Source of the DNA: Ruegeria sp. TM1040
Lineage (GTDB): Bacteria > Pseudomonadota > Alphaproteobacteria > Rhodobacterales > Rhodobacteraceae
Length of the DNA stretch: 64,000 nt
Assembly: GCF_000014065.1 (NCBI RefSeq)
Contig: NC_008044.1
Coordinates: 1,883,501-1,947,500 of the forward strand
Direction of reading: 5' to 3'
This document shows, piece after piece, positions 42,725 through 51,752 of the stretch. Both the position numbers and the translations under genes were made by a program. The notes below the pieces were generated by a model. That model had not been told where the DNA came from. It made no database searches and saw only the letters and a list, made by a program, of their open reading frames with translations. Every line of letters begins with the position of its first letter. Position 1 is the stretch's first letter.

Positions 42725-43585
42725 GTGTTTCGTTCTGTTGCAATCAAAGCTATCTTCTCAATCGCGGCCTTCGCCAGCAGTGTTTCGGCGCTGGAGTTCA
42801 GGATCACCGCATCCGGACTTGATAAAGACCGTCACTCCTACGAGCTCGAGCTGATGGAGCTGGCGCTCTCCAAGGCGGATGGAGATCATACGCTTACCCT
42901 CGTTGACCCGGGCAATTCCAACCAGACCCGCCTGCTGGCGCAGCTGGCTGCCGGCTCCGAGGAGTTCGACGTCATCTTCTCTGGCGTCAGCAAGGAACGC
43001 TACGAAAGCCTGACGATCGTCCCGATCCCATTGCAGCGCGGCCTCCTTGGCCATCGCATCCTGATCTCGAACGAAGACAGCCTGCCCGCATTGCAGACTG
43101 TCGAAACATTTGAGGATCTGAAGAAAATTCGCATCGGCTCCGGCACCGGATGGCCGGATACCGAAATCCTCGAAAGCGCGGGTCTGAACGTCAGCGCCGC
43201 AGCCTATGAAAACCTCTTCACCATGACGGACAAGGGCCGGGTTCAGGGCTACGCGCGCGGCGTGGCAGAGCCCTTTGCGGAGGTGACAAAGCGGTCCGAG
43301 AGCCACCCGAACCTGCGCGTGGATAGCAGCCTGATGATCGTCTATCCCTTCGATACGTTCTTTTTTACAGGGCCCGAGGATCAGGAACGCGCGGACATCA
43401 TTCTGCAGGGGCTGGAGCGCGCTTATGAAGACGGCAGCTTCATGGCGCACTTCAACAGCCACCCCAATATCCAGTCGGTGTTTGAGCAGGCACAGATCGA
43501 CAACCGCCTTCGCTTCGACATCCCCAATCCGCTGCTGCCCGAAGAGATCTCGAACCTGCCGGATCATCTCTGGCATGGGCGCTGA
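42725..43585 (+). CDS. secreted binding-protein-like protein (SBP family 3-like)
   Basis: The 286-residue precursor has a signal peptide ('MFRSVAIKAIFSIAAFASSVSA-LEF'), then a fold like amino-acid-type binding proteins ('ELELMELALSKADGDHTLTLVDPGNSNQTRLLAQLAAGSEEFDVIFSG', 'LLGHRILISNEDSLPALQTVETFEDLKKIRIGSGTGWPD'). It lacks permease and ATPase genes nearby and is probably an orphan sensor or chemoreceptor partner. Translation starts at GTG 42725, nine bases after GGAGG; a GTG 15 bases earlier overlaps that site. Confidence 0.7.
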   Translation: MFRSVAIKAIFSIAAFASSVSALEFRITASGLDKDRHSYELELMELALSKADGDHTLTLVDPGNSNQTRLLAQLAAGSEEFDVIFSGVSKERYESLTIVPIPLQRGLLGHRILISNEDSLPALQTVETFEDLKKIRIGSGTGWPDTEILESAGLNVSAAAYENLFTMTDKGRVQGYARGVAEPFAEVTKRSESHPNLRVDSSLMIVYPFDTFFFTGPEDQERADIILQGLERAYEDGSFMAHFNSHPNIQSVFEQAQIDNRLRFDIPNPLLPEEISNLPDHLWHGR

Positions 43586-43695
43586 TCCCAACGGGACCAA
43601 CAGCGCCCGGGGCGAGGACCCTGCGCCTGTCGTATGCGGCGGCGGTAGGGTTCAAACATCATCGGTCATGGCACGGAAAGCTGACTAACTGCAGG

Positions 43696-43730
43696 AAAAG
43701 GCGGGGGCAGATGCCTCCGCCTTTGGTTTG
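43696..43730 (+). terminator. terminator after the binding-protein-like gene
   Basis: Arms AAAGGCGG and CCGCCTTT, with inner GGCA/TGCC pairing, then GGTTTGG. Confidence 0.7.
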
Positions 43731-43814
43731 GAAGGGCTGGAAACCCGGTGGCCCGATCATGGCCGATCGTGCAATGCTTGCTCATAGCGCGGAGGCGCAC
43801 GAGGAGGACAGATC

Positions 43815-44312
43815 ATGAGCGACGGGACAACCAGTGGCTGGCAGCGCTTCGACAAGGCGGCATTTGGCATCATCTACGGTGCGATCATGGTGCTGAGCAT
43901 CATGCTGGCACAGGGCGGTCACCCGACCCCGCCGCTGGAAACCGCCATCGTGTTGTTCGGCTCGGTCCTGGCCATCACGCTGGCAAAGGCGTTTGCCGAA
44001 CTTCTCTCGCACGCGCTGGACACACGAGAGCGCATGACGCGCGGCAGCTGGCGCGCCGCCTGGCACCACAGCACGCCGACACTTGCCGTCGCCAATGTGC
44101 CGACCGCGCTGTTTCTGGCGGCCTGGCAGGGCTGGATCGGCGAGGAAACGGCCCTGTTTCTGTCTCAGGTCATGTGCGTGACACTGCTGGCGCTTCTTGG
44201 TGGGCGCGCCGGTTGGGTTCTGGATCGGCGCCTGCTCCCGGCACTGCTTGGGGCGGGATTTGCCGGCGGGGTCGGCCTGCTGCTCGCCAATCTCAAGCAC
44301 ATCATCCACTGA
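43815..44312 (+). CDS. hypothetical membrane protein
   Basis: The 165-residue product has four or five hydrophobic stretches, for example 'AAFGIIYGAIMVLSIMLA', 'TAIVLFGSVLAITLAKAFAELL', 'VANVPTALFLAAW', 'LFLSQVMCVTLLALLGG', and 'LPALLGAGFAGGVGLLLA'. GAGGAGGACAGATC directly before the ATG is a strong ribosome site. I do not recognise a family. It converges with the DUF900 hydrolase at 44365. Confidence 0.65.
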   Translation: MSDGTTSGWQRFDKAAFGIIYGAIMVLSIMLAQGGHPTPPLETAIVLFGSVLAITLAKAFAELLSHALDTRERMTRGSWRAAWHHSTPTLAVANVPTALFLAAWQGWIGEETALFLSQVMCVTLLALLGGRAGWVLDRRLLPALLGAGFAGGVGLLLANLKHIIH

Positions 44313-44364
44313 GGCGCTGGCCTCTTGAGGCCCTGTTGGCGCTGGCCCCGCGGGGATTGCGCAA

Positions 44365-45456
44365 CTACTCGCGTTTTTCAGGCCTGAGGCGCCATAGGTT
44401 TTTGCTCTGAGCCACAAGGCCCGGACGCTCGGACGCCCCCTCGCCGCTGCGCAAAAGCCGGCTCAGATCCGCGCCCACGATCTGGCTGTAGATATGATAG
44501 AGGTGCCCCGTCGGGCCTTCGCTGGGCAAGTCGCTCAGATCGATCACCTCGACGCCCGTGAGACGCGACACCGGGTTTCCCGCCTCCCCGAGCCGCGGGT
44601 AGCCATGCACTTGCGCCGAAAGCGCAAGCGGTCGGTCACCGCTGGTGACATAGATGGTCAGGTTTTCTGCGATTGGGCGAATGCGTGGCAGGATGCGTTC
44701 AAAGATCCCAAAGTCCATATCCGGCGCCAGCAGCACGACCTGACCCAGCTGCATATCGGGGCGCCGATTGGCCACCTCGGCCAGCGCCAGCACGACCCCG
44801 CGCGCCCCGAGGCTGTGCCCCATGACCGCAACCTCGCCGGGGCCAAAGCGCTCGTGTAATTCGATAATCGTGTCCGCGAGGTCCGGCAGGCTCCAATAGA
44901 GATCGACCTCATCGTGCGTGTAATAGGCGGCGGCCCCATCCGAGGGCCAGCTGAACCACAAAAGCCGCCCCTCAAGGTCCGCGTTCTGCTGCAACAGCGC
45001 AGCCCGGCGGCAGCCTTTTTCAAAACTGATGTAGTAGCCATGGACATAGAGCGCAGGCCCCTGTGCCCCGGCGGTCGCTTCGAGCTGGTCCAGAATGGCG
45101 CCGGTGGGGGCCTCCTCTATGGCCTGAACGCGCAACAGCTCCTCGCGCAGGAAATTCGGAGCGACACCGGCAAGGGGCGCAAGCACGCCAAGGTCGAGTT
45201 CTTCGACGCGACAGCGGCCGGCTTTGGGATCACTGCGCTCACCTGCGTAGAACTCCGCCGGATCATCAGATCCGGTCCGGTTCCGGAGCGTGACATAGGG
45301 AAACTCTGCAACCTCAATCTCCGACTGGGTTTCAGATTGGGCCTCCGATTGAGCCTCAGACTGGGCCGCCAGTGGCGCGGGGATCACGCCAAATGGACCG
45401 CCAAGGCAGAGGATCACAGATATCGAACGGGCAACGGCTGGCAGAAATGTCTTCAT
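44365..45456 (-). CDS. secreted alpha/beta-hydrolase, DUF900 family
   Basis: The 363-residue precursor has a signal peptide ('MKTFLPAVARSISVILCLGGPFGVIPAPLAA') followed by four tetrapeptide repeats (AQSE, AQSE, AQSE, TQSE). The catalytic domain carries 'ALYVHGYYISFEKGCRRAALLQQ', 'LLWFSWPSDGAAAYYTHDE', and the nucleophile elbow 'VAVMGHSLGARGVVLAL', typical of DUF900 hydrolases. The substrate is unknown. A longer upstream frame lacks a ribosome site. It diverges from the membrane hydrolase at 45696. Confidence 0.8.
   Translation of the reverse strand: MKTFLPAVARSISVILCLGGPFGVIPAPLAAQSEAQSEAQSETQSEIEVAEFPYVTLRNRTGSDDPAEFYAGERSDPKAGRCRVEELDLGVLAPLAGVAPNFLREELLRVQAIEEAPTGAILDQLEATAGAQGPALYVHGYYISFEKGCRRAALLQQNADLEGRLLWFSWPSDGAAAYYTHDEVDLYWSLPDLADTIIELHERFGPGEVAVMGHSLGARGVVLALAEVANRRPDMQLGQVVLLAPDMDFGIFERILPRIRPIAENLTIYVTSGDRPLALSAQVHGYPRLGEAGNPVSRLTGVEVIDLSDLPSEGPTGHLYHIYSQIVGADLSRLLRSGEGASERPGLVAQSKNLWRLRPEKRE
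45319..45366. repeat. 12-base tandem repeat inside the DUF900 gene
   Basis: Four units, CTCCGACTGGGT, TTCAGATTGGGC, CTCCGATTGAGC and CTCAGACTGGGC, encode the repeated A/T-Q-S-E just after the signal peptide. In-frame changes in copy number would lengthen or shorten the linker. Confidence 0.75.
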
Positions 45457-45695
45457 GCTCCGCTTATACGTCAGACTGATCCAACCTAGAAAGTTCTTTC
45501 GCAGCTTAGGGTTGTTCTCAGCCAACAGCGCCTGCCCGCGCAGCCAAGCTATGCCAACGGGCCCCGCACCAGACGCGCAGCCTGAAAACGCAGTGGCCTG
45601 AAAAATGAAAGCCCTCTGCGAAAGGCTTTTGCGCCTTCGGCGTGGCTGTGACACCCTCACGCCGAGGGCAGCAAATCGGGGTTTTGAGGCACAAC

Positions 45696-47372
45696 ATGTA
45701 CAACACTCGGATCGCGAGGATCACCGGCAAGGTCTCCATCCCCTGCGTCCTTTTGGGGCTTTTGTGCTTTGCAGCCTCGCTGACCCCCTCCTTGATCCCG
45801 CGCGGACCAATGGCGCAGGGCATCCTTGGGGGGCTGGTGATGGCCATCGGCTATCTGATCGGTCACATCGTTGGCCTCCTGTGGCGCGCGGCCGATCTCC
45901 CCCGGTTGCCCCGGCGGGCAGAAAGAGGCCTCACACAGGTGATCGCCATTGTGCTTGCGGGGGTCTTTCTCTGGGTGCTGGGGTCCAGCCTCAGATGGCA
46001 AAACGACATTCGCGCAAAGATGGGCATGGAAGAAGCAGACGCGCTTCAGCTTGCCACGATCCTCGTGATCGCGCTTGCGACGTTTACACTCGCCTTTGCG
46101 CTCGGGCGTCTCGTCGCCGCGCTGTTTCGCCTGATCCGGTCGTGGTTTTATCGCATCATGCCGCCTCGGCGCGCCAATGTGCTGGGGGTCGTCGCAGTGG
46201 TGCTGATCCTGTTTTTGGGCACGCGCGATGGCATTATCGACCGGCTCGTCACCGGGCTCGACGAAAGCTACGAGGCCGCTCAAGAGCTGTTCGACAAAGC
46301 CCCACCACCCCCGGCTGCGCCACACCTGACCGGCAGCGCCGCCTCGCTGGTAGACTGGGCATCCATCGGCAAGCCGGGGCGCGATTTCATCAGCTCCGGT
46401 CCAACCGCCGAGGACATCTCGGCCTTCACCGGCCAGCCCGCGCGCGACCCGATCCGGGTCTATGTCGGCCGCGCCAGCGCAGAGACGCCAGAGGCGCGCG
46501 CCGAACTGGCGCTGGCCGAATTGATCCGGCAGGACGCCTTTGCCCGCGACGTTCTGATCATGACAAGCCCCACCGGCACGGGCTGGATGGATCCCGGATC
46601 CCACGACCCTGTCGAATACATGCATGGTGGCAATATCGCGACGGTGGCCGTGCAGTATTCCTACCTGCAGTCGCCGCTCGCCCTGATCCTCGAGACACGC
46701 ACGGGTCTTGAACAGGCCACCGCGCTGCAGGATGCCGTGCACGGATACTGGAAGACTCTCCCCGCCGACGCACGCCCCCGTCTCTATGCCCACGGGCTGA
46801 GCCTTGGGGCCTGGTCCTCCATGCATGCCACAAACATGTTCCGGCTGCTCAACGATCCGATCGACGGCGCCTTCTGGGCCGGTCCCCCCTTTCCGTCGAC
46901 CTTTTGGAATTATGTCCAGAACCGGCGCAATCCGGGCACGCCCTGGGTGCTGCCGGAAATCGGCGACGGGTCGCTGGTCCGCTATGCCTCACACACGGCA
47001 GATGCGTCCGAGGCCGCGGCAGAGTGGGGCGAGATGCGCATCGTTTTCCTGCAGTATTCCAGCGATCCCGTTGTGTTTTATGATCCGCGCTCGCTCTGGC
47101 GCGCACCGCCATGGATGCGGGATCCGCCCGCCGCAGACATGACGGAACATTTCATCTTCATGCCCGTCGTGACCCAGTTCCAGCTCGCGCTCGACATCGC
47201 GCTGTCTTTTGGTGCCCCACCCGGCCACGGGCACGCCTATTATGCGCGCGACTATATCGGACCGTGGTTGCAAGTCACCGCGCCGCGAGACTGGTCCCCC
47301 GAGGACACCGCGCGCCTGATCGCGCATTGCAATACCGGCTTCCAACAAGGCTGCGCCAACGCCCGCCGCTAG
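45696..47372 (+). CDS. alpha/beta-hydrolase membrane protein (Abhydrolase_9 family)
   Basis: The 558-residue protein has four or five N-terminal membrane helices (to about residue 190) and a C-terminal serine-hydrolase domain with the elbow 'YAHGLSLGAWSS'. The segment 'DRDVLIMTSPTGTGWMDPG'-like 'FARDVLIMTSPTGTGWMDPGSHDPVEYMHGGNIATVAVQYSYLQSPLALI' is the family core. Homologues are annotated only as alpha/beta-hydrolase family membrane proteins. GAGGC lies six bases before the ATG at 45696. Confidence 0.83.
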   Translation: MYNTRIARITGKVSIPCVLLGLLCFAASLTPSLIPRGPMAQGILGGLVMAIGYLIGHIVGLLWRAADLPRLPRRAERGLTQVIAIVLAGVFLWVLGSSLRWQNDIRAKMGMEEADALQLATILVIALATFTLAFALGRLVAALFRLIRSWFYRIMPPRRANVLGVVAVVLILFLGTRDGIIDRLVTGLDESYEAAQELFDKAPPPPAAPHLTGSAASLVDWASIGKPGRDFISSGPTAEDISAFTGQPARDPIRVYVGRASAETPEARAELALAELIRQDAFARDVLIMTSPTGTGWMDPGSHDPVEYMHGGNIATVAVQYSYLQSPLALILETRTGLEQATALQDAVHGYWKTLPADARPRLYAHGLSLGAWSSMHATNMFRLLNDPIDGAFWAGPPFPSTFWNYVQNRRNPGTPWVLPEIGDGSLVRYASHTADASEAAAEWGEMRIVFLQYSSDPVVFYDPRSLWRAPPWMRDPPAADMTEHFIFMPVVTQFQLALDIALSFGAPPGHGHAYYARDYIGPWLQVTAPRDWSPEDTARLIAHCNTGFQQGCANARR

Positions 47373-47528
47373 CCTCCTTGTCGCCCCTCAGGCGCAGCCC
47401 CCCGCGCGGTCGCGTTCTGACGAAACAGCAGGTGGCGGCACTCCTGCTCTCTCGCCTCAGGTCTCGACGCAAGGCGCCCCGCTCGGGGCAAACGCGCAGA
47501 CACACTGCACGCGTGGCAACGTGACAAA

Positions 47529-47563
47529 CAAAAAGCCCCCTCCCATTGCGGGAGGGGGCATCT
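47529..47563 (-). terminator. terminator after the EF-hand gene
   Basis: Stem GCCCCCTCCC with GGGAGGGGGC around ATTGC, followed on the minus strand by TTTTTGTTTG. Confidence 0.88.
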
Positions 47564-47607
47564 CTGGTATGCGCCATCAGCTCTGCGCCGTGGCCCAGCC
47601 GGGGGCG

Positions 47608-48075
47608 TTACCCTTGGTTGTAGGACTGGCCTTCAGCCGTGTTCCCGATCCCCGGCTCCAGAACATCAGAGAGCTCGGCCTCATCGATTTCCGCCATATC
47701 CGCGACGCCGTCTTTGTTCGCGTCGACTTCTTCAAAGACTTTCTTGGTGAGCGACGGATAGGCGTCCTTCAGCTCAGCGAAGGTCAGCGCACCGGCTTCC
47801 TCCACACCATATGGCGAGGGGTCGTAGGTGCCTGTGGCCTCTGCTGCGCTCATGTCATCGTTCAGCACGCCCGACTGCTCGGCCGCATCAACCTCTGCCA
47901 TATCGGCGACACCGTCCTTGTTCACGTCGACCTGCTCAAAGATCTTGCGGTCGATCGCGGGATAGGCCTCTTTCATCTCAGTGAACGTCTGCGCAGCCGC
48001 AGTGTTCAGATCGGCCATTGCCGGGGCAGCCATCAGGGCAGAGATTGCGGCGGTGGTCAGTGCAAAACGTTTCAT
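47608..48075 (-). CDS. secreted EF-hand calcium-binding protein
   Basis: The 155-residue precursor has a Sec signal peptide ('MKRFALTTAAISALMAAPAMA-DLN'). Two near-identical EF-hand loops, DVNKDGVADMAE and DANKDGVADMAE, sit in two halves that also share 'TFxEMKxAYPxxxxKxFExVD', so the protein arose by internal duplication. It would bind two calcium ions in the periplasm. AAAAGGAGGACAACACA precedes the ATG. Confidence 0.88.
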   Translation of the reverse strand: MKRFALTTAAISALMAAPAMADLNTAAAQTFTEMKEAYPAIDRKIFEQVDVNKDGVADMAEVDAAEQSGVLNDDMSAAEATGTYDPSPYGVEEAGALTFAELKDAYPSLTKKVFEEVDANKDGVADMAEIDEAELSDVLEPGIGNTAEGQSYNQG

Positions 48076-48434
48076 TGTGTTGTCCTCCTTTTCAGGATCG
48101 CAGTGTGTTTATAAAGGCTTGCGCCTTCGTCACACCCCACCAACACGCAACATCCAATGTTGTTCCTGAGGCTCTCAATTCCGTGATCAAGACGTGATCT
48201 CATCTCCGGACATCGCTCTTCCACCGCATCGCGCGGCCCCCGGGCGCAGCGTCGGCAGTCCTGCGTGGCAGCCCAGGAGAACGGCTACCGCTGCGGCGCA
48301 TTCTGCGCAGACAGCACCGCGGCACCGCCCCGCCAACTTTGGTGCACGAATTTTGTGCAGCGGCCCATTTCTGCGAGAAATTCAGAACAATTTGGTATAT
48401 TCAGGATTCCGATTTTACCGGTTGTGAGTGGCCC
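48076..48434. other. intergenic region upstream of the RTX gene
   Basis: About 360 bases between the divergent EF-hand and RTX genes. Near the RTX gene it holds the IR TGCAC/GTGCA (48343-48359), the perfect IR ATTTCT-GCG-AGAAAT (48367-48381) and a TATATT hexamer (48396). The first 200 bases show nothing recognisable. Confidence 0.5.
48367..48381. promoter_or_regulatory. inverted repeat ahead of the RTX gene promoter
   Basis: ATTTCT, GCG, AGAAAT. It lies 15 bases before a TATATT element (48396-48401) that may be the -10 box, so it overlaps the place of the -35 box, which itself is not recognisable. This suggests a regulated promoter. Confidence 0.45.
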
Positions 48435-51038
48435 ATGCCTACGATTTACGATTCTTTTGCCGACACCCCAGGCAGCGCCGTGCGCCTGGACGTAGGCAGC
48501 CCGTATGAAGTCAGACTGACCCAGGCCGAGCTTGATGCGGCGGCCACGTTCGGCAACCCCGAATACGACTACTTCGAGTTTTACGCGGACCCCTTCACGA
48601 CCTACACGGTCCAAGTGATCGCGGCAAATGACGCCATCGATCAATCCCTCTGGCTGCCCTCCCCGACTTGGCCGGGCTATAATACCGAGTTCGGATTCTC
48701 CGCCCCCGACGGTACGATGGTGACGCTCGAGGACGGGTATTCGGTGCGCAACTGGGATCCTGGCGACAGGCTCATCACCACTCTTTATGATGGCGGGCTG
48801 GTCCGCATGGCGGTGCGATTTGACGGCTGGTTGCAGGAATATCGGACCGGCGAGGACCTGTCCGACCTGCCCGGCTCTGACCGCAGTTTCTTTATCCGCA
48901 TCGTCGAAGGCGATGTCGCCGGAACGCAGCCGCAGATCGACACCGTCGGCACGGGACCAGACGCCCTGGAGGTTTCGCCAGAAGACGCCTCCGGGATCAT
49001 CACCGGAGAGCTGGAGGATCTCGAAGGTACGCCGGACGTCGACGAGTATCTGTTCACCCTGCGCGCAGGTTTCCATTACGATGTGGTGGTGCGTGGCGCC
49101 ACCGGCGCACAATCCGGCGAAAGCCCGGGGGTGTTCAGGGTCACCGTCAGCGAGGAAAATGGCGCAAGCTCCTGGACGCTTGAATCGGATGTCGACCGCA
49201 TGTCGACCGGCGATGTGGAGCAGACGATCACCTCTGTGCGCATCGGAGATGGGTTTGGCAGCCTTCTCCTCGAGCCGGGCGAAGAGATCGACGTGCGCGT
49301 TTCAATCCAAAGCATCTATGACCCCAATCGCGAAGTCAGCCCCTACCAAACCGGTGGATATTCCGTCGGCGGATATGAGATCGAGATCCTTCCGACCGAT
49401 GACGATCACGGCAACAACCGTCTCACGCCAAGCACGATCTCCGTTGGGGGCTGGCAGTCGGGCACTCTGAACCCCTATTACGAGATCAGCGCCGCCGAAC
49501 CCTTTGGCGATCGCGACTGGATGGAAATCGTCGGCGGTGTCGAAGAGGGGCGCTACTATGTTGCCAGCTTCGACTACAGCGATGGCCGCCCCTTCTCGAT
49601 GTTCGCTAGCTTTCATAACTCGGTGTCCACCGAGACCGTGCGGGCCCCCGATTATGCGATCTGGCAGCCGAACTACACCGGCGCAGCCTGGCTCGAAGTG
49701 GACTCGAACTTCATCGGGTCGGCGGACTGGCGGGTCAGTCTCGGTAGCTATGAAACCCTGGAACTCGGCAACCGCTCAGACGAGAGACTGACCGGCACCG
49801 CAGGCGAAAACTTCCTTGATGGGCGCGGCGGCGCAGATCTCATTGTGGGACGGGGGGGCGCGGACCAGCTCATTGGCAATGGTGGCAATGATACCATCAA
49901 AGGCGGCGGCGGGCATGACATCCTGAGCGGTGGCGCCGGCAAGGATGTGCTCAAAGGCAATGGCGGCAACGACGCGCTGAACGGCGGCGGCGGGCGTGAC
50001 AAGCTCATCGGCGGACGCGGAAATGATACCATGTCCGGGGGCGATGTCAGAGACGTGCTCAAAGGCGGCGGCGGCAATGACGTCCTGGACGGTGGTGAAG
50101 GCCGCGACAAACTGATCGGCGGCAGTGGCAACGATACGATCACCACGGGCTTTGATGGCGATGTGGTCAGGGCCGGAAGCGGCATCGACACGATCATCAT
50201 CGCAGGCCCCGAGGGTGACCGGGATCTGCGCATCCGCGGCACGATGGACGACGGGGATATCCTCGATCTCTCCGCGCTGAATATCGACAGCTATTTCGTC
50301 GAGGACAGTTTTGCGGGCGGTGGCGCATCCTCCGTCCGCACGCGCGGGGATGGCTTGGGCTATGACATCGACTTTGACGGGGACGGCATCGGCGATCGCT
50401 CGATCTTCTTTGACAGCAGCGAAGATGCGGATCTCGTCGATCTCGAAGGTGTCGCAGTCCGGACCCCCGCAACCTACTACGAATACCTCGCCGAGACCCT
50501 GACGCCGCTGGAGTGGACGCCGACACGGGAACGCTACGTTTTGGATTCCTACGGCACATTCCAGTACGATCTGATCTCTGGCACCTCCGGCGCCGACCTC
50601 ATCAGCAACGACGGACGTGCGGACAACTACTTGTACAGGGGACAGGTCCGCGCCGGTGCCGGTGATGACATCATCGACATGCAACTGCATTCCAGCCTCA
50701 CCTACTACGGAGGGACCGGAGACGACTATTTCGTGTGGCAGCCTCCCGTCGACCCGAATTATGCGCTCTGGATCCGGCTCAATGATTTCAGGCAATACGG
50801 CGAAGAGGATTATATCGTCGTGCGGTCGGACATCTGGGGCGAAGGTGTGAGCATCGACAATATCACCTTTGACCGCATGCGCAGCGATGGCGACTACCTC
50901 GAGGCCCATATCGTCGGGACCAACGGTCTGGAAGGCACGATCTCCGTGACACAGCCTTTTCGGTCTTCGGACCCGCTGCGCAACAATGATGCAACCTCCG
51001 CCGATTTCCTCAATGTGGACGCCTTCATCTTTGTCTGA
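48435..51038 (+). CDS. RTX-repeat calcium-binding secreted protein
   Basis: The 867-residue protein has no Sec signal. Its N-terminal half contains three beta-sandwich-like blocks resembling bacterial pre-peptidase C-terminal domains ('[36 protein letters not shown]', '[14 protein letters not shown]...[21 protein letters not shown]'). Residues about 448-575 hold GGxGxDxxx nonapeptides ('[20 protein letters not shown]'), which fold on calcium into a beta-roll. The C-terminal 290 residues end '...[18 protein letters not shown]', an acidic-hydrophobic tail as in type I secretion substrates. No catalytic motif was found. No type I exporter is in the window. Confidence 0.85.
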   Translation: MPTIYDSFADTPGSAVRLDVGSPYEVRLTQAELDAAATFGNPEYDYFEFYADPFTTYTVQVIAANDAIDQSLWLPSPTWPGYNTEFGFSAPDGTMVTLEDGYSVRNWDPGDRLITTLYDGGLVRMAVRFDGWLQEYRTGEDLSDLPGSDRSFFIRIVEGDVAGTQPQIDTVGTGPDALEVSPEDASGIITGELEDLEGTPDVDEYLFTLRAGFHYDVVVRGATGAQSGESPGVFRVTVSEENGASSWTLESDVDRMSTGDVEQTITSVRIGDGFGSLLLEPGEEIDVRVSIQSIYDPNREVSPYQTGGYSVGGYEIEILPTDDDHGNNRLTPSTISVGGWQSGTLNPYYEISAAEPFGDRDWMEIVGGVEEGRYYVASFDYSDGRPFSMFASFHNSVSTETVRAPDYAIWQPNYTGAAWLEVDSNFIGSADWRVSLGSYETLELGNRSDERLTGTAGENFLDGRGGADLIVGRGGADQLIGNGGNDTIKGGGGHDILSGGAGKDVLKGNGGNDALNGGGGRDKLIGGRGNDTMSGGDVRDVLKGGGGNDVLDGGEGRDKLIGGSGNDTITTGFDGDVVRAGSGIDTIIIAGPEGDRDLRIRGTMDDGDILDLSALNIDSYFVEDSFAGGGASSVRTRGDGLGYDIDFDGDGIGDRSIFFDSSEDADLVDLEGVAVRTPATYYEYLAETLTPLEWTPTRERYVLDSYGTFQYDLISGTSGADLISNDGRADNYLYRGQVRAGAGDDIIDMQLHSSLTYYGGTGDDYFVWQPPVDPNYALWIRLNDFRQYGEEDYIVVRSDIWGEGVSIDNITFDRMRSDGDYLEAHIVGTNGLEGTISVTQPFRSSDPLRNNDATSADFLNVDAFIFV

Positions 51039-51338
51039 CCCGCGCCAACAGGCGCATCCCGTCTGGCGCATCAGACAAGGCGAAAACGCCCTCTGACAGC
51101 ATCAAACGCAGACGGTTTCAAATGCGGGTGTGGGGCAAATGGCAGAGGCCGTTTGCCCCGGGCATCAGGCGGCTCGCCCCTTCCCCCCGGGTGCCCCTCG
51201 GTGCAGCACCACGCCCAAACGCGGCACGCGCAGAGTTCCCATCAGCGGCCTCATGGGGCATGCCCACGTGGACCACACTGCGCATCGCTGCTTGGCCCCT
51301 GCTATCGTGTTAGCGGTATAGCCATTTCAGAGAGAATT
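51039..51338. other. intergenic stretch before tRNA-Gly
   Basis: About 300 bases. Several short open frames lie here, but none has a ribosome site or protein-like composition. No terminator with a clear T-run is seen for the RTX gene or the tRNA. Confidence 0.5.
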
Positions 51339-51412
51339 TGGAGCGGGTAGCGGGAATCGAACCCGCACCTTAAGCTTGGAAGGCTCTTATGATACCATTT
51401 CACCATACCCGC
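51339..51412 (-). tRNA. tRNA-Gly (anticodon UCC)
   Basis: The minus strand folds into a 74-base tRNA including an encoded CCA: acceptor GCGGGTA with TACCCGC, D-arm with TGGTGAAATGGTATCA, anticodon stem around CTTCCAA (anticodon TCC), and T-arm GCGGGTTCGATTCCCGC. It decodes GGA and GGG. A promoter lies just upstream. Confidence 0.95.
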
Positions 51413-51752
51413 TTCGTAGCCCGTGATTTATGTGAAGGTTTTTGGGGCGTCAACCACATATCCGGGATTTTTCATCCCCAATCGGCAATGAACACTCAAG
51501 AGCACATATCGCGCAGACGCAGGCGCTGCGCGGCGCTCGTAGCGTCGGTCGCATCTACGGTCACGGGCCAGCAGACGCGGCAGGGATCTCGGGCAGGCCA
51601 ACCCGCGCAGACACAGGCCTGCCAGAAACGCGCAGACAGGCCCCCGCGAAGTATTTGTGCCCCTGCCCTTTCCCGTCCTGCGGTTGCACCCTAGGTTCAG
51701 GGAACACGCGACCCCGCCCGATTTCTCAGCCACCGGACCCCAGCAGCCAGCC
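51413..51752. other. intergenic stretch between tRNA-Gly and the chelatase gene
   Basis: Apart from the tRNA promoter at its left end it shows no gene. Overlapping short frames on both strands have no protein-like features. Confidence 0.5.
51425..51453 (-). promoter_or_regulatory. sigma-70-type promoter for tRNA-Gly
   Basis: On the minus strand, TTGACG is followed 16 bases later by ATAAAT (or 17 by TAAATC). The -10 box ends 13 bases before the mature 5' end. Confidence 0.7.

Noticed and set aside
49780-50160. CRISPR-like or satellite array
   Set aside because: The repetition is the coding of GGxGxD nonapeptides in the RTX protein, not identical repeats with spacers.
51122-51350. three overlapping short frames of about 63 codons
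   Set aside because: They overlap one another in different frames and extend towards the tRNA; none has a ribosome site.
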